Of a DNA stretch of 64,000 nt, positions 59,851 through 64,000 are shown piece by piece. The DNA is taken from contig NZ_CP036291.1 of NCBI RefSeq assembly GCF_007750855.1, positions 1,240,001 to 1,304,000 on the forward strand, written 5' to 3'. Position 1 is the stretch's first letter, and each line of letters opens with the position of its first letter. Under the pieces are notes generated by a model. That model worked only from the letters and a program-made list of their open reading frames with translations, was not told where the DNA came from and made no database searches. Origin of the DNA: Pirellulimonas nuda (GTDB lineage Bacteria; Planctomycetota; Planctomycetia; Pirellulales; Lacipirellulaceae). The position numbers were made by a program, and so were the translations under genes.

Positions 59851-60885
59851 CTACTTGCGGCGCGCGCAGGCGAACACGCCCAACGCCGCCAGCGCGGCCA
59901 GCGTCGCCCCGGCCGGCTCGGGGACCGGGGCCCCGAAGCTGAAGTCGTCGAAGAAGTTCTTGCCGGCGTAGTTGCCAACGATGATGTTGTCTTCCAACTG
60001 CCAGCGGAGACCGGTGAGGTTCGTCATCGCCTGGCCCAGCGGCGTTCCTGCCGGCACAAAGTTTGTCCAAGTGCTGGCGGAGACGTCGAAGTAGTCCATC
60101 GCGAAGGTGTCGTTGGTCAGGTCGAGCCCGATCTTAAGGCCGTCCCAGTTGGTCTGATCCGCGACGAACGCCGTGGCGTTCCAGGGGTTGGAGGGGCTGG
60201 TGCGCCACACCACCGAGTTGTCGCGGAGGTAGCCCCATTCGAAGCCGATGCTGCTTGCGCTGTCCTGAAACGACAGGGTGAACTTGTCGCCATTGGCGCC
60301 GCTGGGGTCGGGGGCGTCACCCGGGTTGGGGCAGAAGTAGAACTGGATGTCGAGGGTCCCCGACGTAACGCTGGCGGGGCTGACGCCGCCGAAGTCGAAC
60401 GAATCGAGCGCGTACTCGTAGACGGCCGGCCCCGTGCCCGAGGCGAGCGTGTTCAGGAAAGCCAGGTTGGCCTGGTCCCCCGTGCGCCCGGGAAAGTGGT
60501 TCCCGATCAGGTAGACCCCCACGGCGTTCGGATCGCTCGCCGCGTAAGGGGTTCCCGACGATAGGTAGGTTGTGCGGTCCGCCGGCTTGGAGAAGTACGC
60601 CCCCACCGGGCTGACGAGACTCCAGAGCCCGGAGTCGGCCGCGATGTCTGTCGGCCCCGATCCCCCACCCGCGTTGGCGCCGTAGGCGCCGGCGTTGTAG
60701 TAGGTGACGTCACGCGCCACATTGCTGTAGGGCAGCGCGTAGCCGTCCTGAGACGTGAAGCTCCCCAAGTAGGCCCGGGCGGCCGGGGGCAAGAAGAAGA
60801 GAGTCGCCGCTACACACAGGCCGCGGGTAACCAACCCGCGCGTGGCGGACGCCCCAGAGAGCGTCCGACCCATGCAACTGACCAT
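59851..60885 (-). CDS. PEP-CTERM sorting-signal protein
   Basis: A 344-residue exported protein. An N-terminal signal (GLCVAATLFFLPPAARA) is followed by a beta-rich domain (residues 35-315) and the C-terminal sorting signal VPEPAGATLAALAALGVFAC then ARRK, that is VPEP, a membrane helix and basic residues. Exosortase-type enzymes cut such tails; none is in the window. Start ATG 60885 has AAGG eight bases upstream; ATG 60873 is the alternative. The mature domain is not recognised. Confidence 0.88.
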   Translation of the reverse strand: MVSCMGRTLSGASATRGLVTRGLCVAATLFFLPPAARAYLGSFTSQDGYALPYSNVARDVTYYNAGAYGANAGGGSGPTDIAADSGLWSLVSPVGAYFSKPADRTTYLSSGTPYAASDPNAVGVYLIGNHFPGRTGDQANLAFLNTLASGTGPAVYEYALDSFDFGGVSPASVTSGTLDIQFYFCPNPGDAPDPSGANGDKFTLSFQDSASSIGFEWGYLRDNSVVWRTSPSNPWNATAFVADQTNWDGLKIGLDLTNDTFAMDYFDVSASTWTNFVPAGTPLGQAMTNLTGLRWQLEDNIIVGNYAGKNFFDDFSFGAPVPEPAGATLAALAALGVFACARRK

Positions 60886-61315
60886 TAGCGCAACCTTTTC
60901 AGAAAGAGCGGCCGCGGTCGCAAGAGAAGAGTAAGAAGGACCGCAGCGCCGCACCAGAGGAGCGACCCATCGGACCATCCCGGCGGGCATCTGTGCAGGA
61001 TGCTAATCTCGACTTCCGGTACGCGTCAAGCAAATTCGGTTGAAGTTTAAGGAGTTGTAACGCTGTCGCGTCGGTCGTTCGCGCGTGAATTGTTTAGCGC
61101 AAGCCTTGGGACTTCCGCCAGCGTCTTCAAGCCGTCGCCTCGACCGTCCCCCGCCGTACTTCGCCGCGGCGTGGCCGAAGAGCGTCTTCTTGCGGAGCGA
61201 ATAGCGCATGGGAAGAGTCCGCGAGCCACAGGACGCAGCCGGCCATTCGTGGCATACTACCGCGCTGCCATCCGCCGCACACACATCGCTTGCGCGTCCC
61301 CCCAGCCCCGCTGCT
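60886..61315. other. Divergent spacer, nothing recognised
   Basis: These 430 bases separate the start codons of the PEP-CTERM gene and thpR and must hold both promoters. Reading frames through the region on the minus strand have atypical composition and overlap thpR; I treat them as non-coding. No repeat or RNA gene was seen. Confidence 0.55.
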
Positions 61316-61891
61316 ATGCCACGCACCCGCACCTTTATCGCCTTGACCGTCAACGACGCGGTTCGCGCCGCCGCTGTTGGGGCCATCAATCGGCTGCGGG
61401 GGCTGTCGGACGCGGTCCGTTGGGTCGAGCCGGAGAACCTGCACTTCACGCTCCACTTCCTGGGCGAGATCACCGACGCCGACCTGGTAGACGTCTGCAA
61501 TGTCGCGGCCGAGGCGGCCCGGCAGGCGCCGCCGTTCTCGGTGCGTGTCCGCGGCGCGGGTGCGTTCCCAGACCTCGACCGGCCCCGGGCCCTTTGGTTG
61601 GGGGTGGCCGAGGGGGCCCAGGAGCTCACGGCGCTGCACGACTCGCTGCGACCCCGGCTGGCAGAACTGGGCTTCCGCACCGATCAGCGGCGCTACCGCC
61701 CCCACCTGACGATCGGCCGCATCGACCGCATCGCCTCCAAGCAGGCAGGCGACCTGGTCGACGGGATCGCGGCGCTCGACAGCTTCGATGCGGGCGCGAC
61801 CCCCGCCGACGCCCTGACCGTCTACGCCAGCCGCCTCCGTCGCGAAGGCCCCGGCTACCGCGTGATGGCGACCTGCCCGCTCGGCGGCTGA
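61316..61891 (+). CDS. thpR: RNA 2',3'-cyclic phosphodiesterase (2'-5' RNA ligase family)
   Basis: A 191-residue 2H phosphoesterase. The two catalytic H-x-T-x motifs are HFTLHFLG and HLTIGRI. Start RTFIALTVNDAVR and the LHFLGEI and RYRPHLTIGR contexts match ThpR. It hydrolyses cyclic 2',3'-phosphates on RNA and can ligate tRNA halves in vitro. It lies 234 bases upstream of recA, with a heptad repeat between them. Confidence 0.9.
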   Translation: MPRTRTFIALTVNDAVRAAAVGAINRLRGLSDAVRWVEPENLHFTLHFLGEITDADLVDVCNVAAEAARQAPPFSVRVRGAGAFPDLDRPRALWLGVAEGAQELTALHDSLRPRLAELGFRTDQRRYRPHLTIGRIDRIASKQAGDLVDGIAALDSFDAGATPADALTVYASRLRREGPGYRVMATCPLGG

Positions 61892-61902
61892 GCCGCCGCC
61901 TT

Positions 61903-61980
61903 TCAGCCCTCAGCTATCAGCCGTCAGCCAAAACGGGATTCACCTCCCAAACAAGCTGAAAGCTGATCGCTGACCGCTGA
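61903..61980. repeat. Inverted heptad repeat of tcagcnn units (thpR/recA)
   Basis: Left arm 61903-61928: tcagccc tcagcta tcagccg tcagc. Right arm 61955-61980: gctgaaa gctgatc gctgacc gctga. The arms pair over 26 bases with five mismatches, all in the two variable positions of the seven-base unit. Starts 12 bases after the thpR stop. Confidence 0.88.
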
Positions 61981-62012
61981 CAGCCAAAAGCCGAAAGCTT
62001 TCAAAAAACCTC

Positions 62013-62041
62013 TTGCACCCACTACTGTACACCGATATAGT
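62013..62041 (+). promoter_or_regulatory. Sigma-70-like promoter of recA
   Basis: TTGCAC (62013-62018) and TATAGT (62036-62041) are separated by exactly 17 bases and lie 85 bases before the recA start. Both match sigma-70 -35 and -10 consensus at five of six and four or five of six positions. An inverted repeat overlaps the promoter. Confidence 0.65.
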
Positions 62042-62057
62042 ATTCGTGCGTACAGTA
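62023..62057 (+). promoter_or_regulatory. Inverted repeat overlapping the recA promoter
   Basis: Tactgtac (62023-62030) and gtacagta (62050-62057) are perfect reverse complements separated by 19 bases. The first lies in the -35/-10 spacer and the second just after the -10. This placement suits an SOS (LexA-type) operator, and CTGTAC resembles half of the E. coli-type CTGT-ACAG box, but the spacing is longer than that box. Confidence 0.5.
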
Positions 62058-62125
62058 TCTGCCGCGCTCCCGTCGGGCAGCCAGCTTGCAACTTCTCTAT
62101 CCCTCACGCATAAAAGGGGCCTCAC

Positions 62126-63376
62126 ATGGTAGCCGCAGCACAGACCGCCAAAGCAGGGGCGAACGGACGTATGGCAAAGCGAGACAAGGCCTCTTCAGCA
62201 TCTGATAAGGGGGCATCGGATAAGGGGGCGGCCCAGAAGGGCAGCGACAAGAAGTCCACCGCCAAAGGGGCGGCAAAAAGAAACGACACAAAGACCACCG
62301 CGATGGGTCGCATCCTGGAGACGAGCGACGACCTGCGGCACACCGTGGCGGCCATCGAGAAGCAGTTTGGCGAGGGCGCCATCATGCCGCTGGGCGCCGG
62401 CGCCGACCGGCGGATCGAGGGGATCCCGACCGGCAGCCTGTCGGTCGACATCGCCCTGGGTGGGCAGGGGATCCCGCGGGGCCGGGTGATCGAGGTGTTC
62501 GGCCCCGAGTCGAGCGGCAAGACCACGCTCGCGCTGCACGTGATCGCCCAAGCCCAGAGAACAGGCGGAATCGCGGCGTTTATCGACGCCGAGCACGCGT
62601 TGGACCCCAGTTGGGCCAAGAAGCTGGGGGTCGACCTCGAGACCCTGCTGGTCAGCCAGCCGGGGCACGGCGAAGAGGCGATGCACATCACCGAGATGCT
62701 GATCAAGAGCAACGCGGTCGACGTGATCGTGGTCGACTCGGTTGCTGCGTTGGTCCCCAAGCGGGAGCTGGACGGCGAGATCGGCGACTCGCACGTCGGC
62801 CTGCAGGCCCGGCTGATGAGCCAGTCGATGCGTAAGCTCACCGGCGCCATCGCCAAGAGCAAGACGTCCGTGATCTTCATCAACCAGATCCGCGAGAAGG
62901 TAGGGGTGATGTTCGGCAGCCCCGAAACCACCCCCGGCGGGCGGGCGCTCAAGTTCTACGCCTCGTGCCGGATCGATATCCGCAAGATCGGCTCGCTGAA
63001 GGACGGCGAAGAAGTGGTGGGCCAGCGGGTGCGGGCCAAGATCGTGAAAAACAAGGTCGCCCCCCCATTCCGGGTAGCCGAGTTTGACATGATGCACAAA
63101 GATGGCATTAGTTATGAAGGAGACCTGATCGACCTGGGCATCGAGCAGAAGGTAGTCAGCCGCACCGGCGCCTGGTTCCGCTTCGGTGAGATGCAGCTCG
63201 GCCAGGGGAAAGAAAAGGCCCGATTGTTCCTCAAGGAAAGCCCGGATGTCGCAGAAGACATCAAGAACAAGATCCTCGCGGCCGGCGGCCTGGACGACCT
63301 GCTGTCGGTCGGCCCGATGGCTGCCGGCGGCGACTCCGAGGGGGACGAGGATGCCTCTGGATCGGACCAGGAGTAG
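62126..63376 (+). CDS. recA: RecA recombinase with long N-terminal extension
   Basis: A 416-residue RecA. Seen: Walker [19 protein letters not shown], Walker [12 protein letters not shown], the L1/L2 region [19 protein letters not shown] and [19 protein letters not shown]. RecA polymerises on single-stranded DNA for recombination and triggers LexA self-cleavage. Compared with E. coli RecA (353 residues) it has an N-terminal extension of about 60 Ala/Lys/Ser/Asp-rich residues before the conserved region. The C-terminal tail is acidic, as usual. ATG 62126 gives the longest form; ATG 62171 and ATG 62302 are internal alternatives, the latter near the canonical start. It overlaps the next gene by 26 bases. 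Confidence 0.93.
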   Translation: MVAAAQTAKAGANGRMAKRDKASSASDKGASDKGAAQKGSDKKSTAKGAAKRNDTKTTAMGRILETSDDLRHTVAAIEKQFGEGAIMPLGAGADRRIEGIPTGSLSVDIALGGQGIPRGRVIEVFGPESSGKTTLALHVIAQAQRTGGIAAFIDAEHALDPSWAKKLGVDLETLLVSQPGHGEEAMHITEMLIKSNAVDVIVVDSVAALVPKRELDGEIGDSHVGLQARLMSQSMRKLTGAIAKSKTSVIFINQIREKVGVMFGSPETTPGGRALKFYASCRIDIRKIGSLKDGEEVVGQRVRAKIVKNKVAPPFRVAEFDMMHKDGISYEGDLIDLGIEQKVVSRTGAWFRFGEMQLGQGKEKARLFLKESPDVAEDIKNKILAAGGLDDLLSVGPMAAGGDSEGDEDASGSDQE

Positions 63377-64000
63377 CCGAGCGGCCTGCTTGGCGTCTTT
63401 GCTGCTGGCGGCGGTGCTGCTGCCGGCTGCGCCTGTATGGGCCCAAGCGCCGGCGGACGCCCCGGCCGATGGGCTTGCAGAGCTGAAACGCCGCGATGCG
63501 GCCATGGCGGCGCTGATCGAGCGGGTCGAGCCGTCGGTCGTGGCCGTGTCGCAGTACCCGGCGGACGCCGGCGCCGCGGCGGTTGCGGCCCGCAACCCCG
63601 ATATCGTGATCAACGTCGACCCGTTCGGCGCTATCGCCCGCCCCTCCGAGCCAGAGCCGACCGTCGTCGGCGCCGGCGTGGTCGTGGCGCCCGGCAAGGT
63701 GCTGACGCAGTACCTGGTGGGCACCGGAGGGCGCGTTGCGGTCACCAATACCGCGGGCGATCGGTTCGACGCCCGTCTGCTGGCGGCCGACCCACGCAGC
63801 GGGCTCGCCGTGCTCGATGTTGGGGAAGCCGAGGGCGCGGTCGCCGGGCTCACGCCCATCCCGCTCGGCCGGGCCGAAGACGTCCGCAAAGGCCAGTCGG
63901 TGCTGGTGGTCAGCAACCCCCAGGCGATCGAGAGCGACGGCCAGCCGTCGGCCAGCCTGGGGATGGTCACCAATTTGGCGGCCAAGCTGGGCGCCGACAT
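63351..64000 (+). CDS. Degenerate HtrA/trypsin-like protein, 3' truncated
   Basis: The frame is open from ATG 63351 to the window end (216 complete codons, no stop). The start overlaps recA by 26 bases and has GACGAGG just before it. A signal peptide ([20 protein letters not shown]) is followed by a trypsin-like, HtrA-type fold: [39 protein letters not shown]. In active HtrA proteins LTNxHV carries the catalytic His and DxxxDLAVL the Asp; here LTQYLVG and RSGLAVL lack both. The Ser region is beyond the window. It is probably an inactive, binding-type relative. Confidence 0.75.
   Translation, partial: MPLDRTRSSRAACLASLLLAAVLLPAAPVWAQAPADAPADGLAELKRRDAAMAALIERVEPSVVAVSQYPADAGAAAVAARNPDIVINVDPFGAIARPSEPEPTVVGAGVVVAPGKVLTQYLVGTGGRVAVTNTAGDRFDARLLAADPRSGLAVLDVGEAEGAVAGLTPIPLGRAEDVRKGQSVLVVSNPQAIESDGQPSASLGMVTNLAAKLGAD

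Noticed and set aside
60886-61315. Small RNA or tRNA in the longest spacer
   Set aside because: No cloverleaf, no strong hairpin with T tract; nothing beyond promoter-length sequence.
61003-61705. Minus-strand frames over the spacer and thpR
   Set aside because: They overlap thpR antisense and have Arg/Ser-rich composition without motifs.
62195-64000. Long minus-strand frame opposite recA and the HtrA-like gene
   Set aside because: It is the antisense shadow of two well-supported genes in high-GC DNA, with no recognisable domain.

Overview
The window looks like chromosomal DNA of a planctomycete, probably of the order Pirellulales. The signs are high GC content; two prepilin-type DUF1559 proteins with an N-terminal FTLVELLVVIAIIG segment; two secreted FGly-type sulfatases; a PEP-CTERM protein; an SHD1-domain protein; a Hanks-type kinase; and two subunits (FhcA, FhcB) of the formyltransferase/hydrolase complex of tetrahydromethanopterin-linked C1 metabolism. 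I saw no rRNA, tRNA, prophage, insertion sequence or CRISPR array. Most genes are housekeeping or ordinary planctomycete genes, and both strands are used in short blocks.

Layout. 1-7.4 kb: the 3' part of an ALDH7-type dehydrogenase, an SDR/FAD-oxidoreductase pair, a PfkB sugar kinase, then a minus-strand run ClC antiporter - VapB-like antitoxin - PIN toxin - ABC ATPase in which the last three genes overlap by 4 nt. 7.7-12 kb: serC and serA (serine synthesis) and a DUF1559 pseudopilin. 12-17.2 kb: a DevBCA-like exporter with one lipoprotein adaptor, two different permeases and an ATPase fused to a cyclic-nucleotide-binding domain. 17.4-24 kb: a TPR-AAA+ ATPase, two glycosyltransferases (GT2 and ArnT/PMT type), prs and a GlmU-like nucleotidyltransferase. 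24-27.6 kb: argB-argD-argF. 27.6-36 kb: an SMP-30 lactonase, a MazG-like hydrolase, a J-domain/LRR protein, an MMPL transporter, fhcA and a second DUF1559 gene with a small partner. 36-41 kb: a two-component system, a sulfatase and a PAP2 protein. 41-48 kb: an unusual secreted protein with four tandem domains, a DUF2867 oxidoreductase, small proteins, a DinB-like protein and fhcB. 48-55.9 kb: a fatty acid desaturase, a ribbon-helix-helix pair, a membrane-anchored serine protease, an SHD1 protein, coaD, a class V aminotransferase and a Ser/Thr kinase. 56-64 kb: a PDZ protein with a Gly/Ala tail, a second sulfatase, a PEP-CTERM protein, thpR, recA and the start of a degenerate HtrA-like protein.

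The most striking pattern is not a gene. About 18 intergenic spacers carry inverted repeats, often built from 7-9 nt periodic units (cacagag, cgccaag, gcacaaa, gttaggt, tcagcnn, ggggctg) or from GC-rich families that recur within the window. Arms reach 35 nt with 0-1 mismatches. All lie where at least one gene ends, and I found none in the ten divergent (promoter-promoter) spacers. Two have become part of a gene's 3' end: the MMPL transporter tail and the GlmU-like stop codon. They look like a shared 3'-end punctuation system, either terminators or RNA stabilisers, or REP-like elements that tolerate only that niche.

Functions come from motifs read by eye without database searches. Start codons were chosen from reading frame, signal peptides, Shine-Dalgarno-like sequence and spacing.
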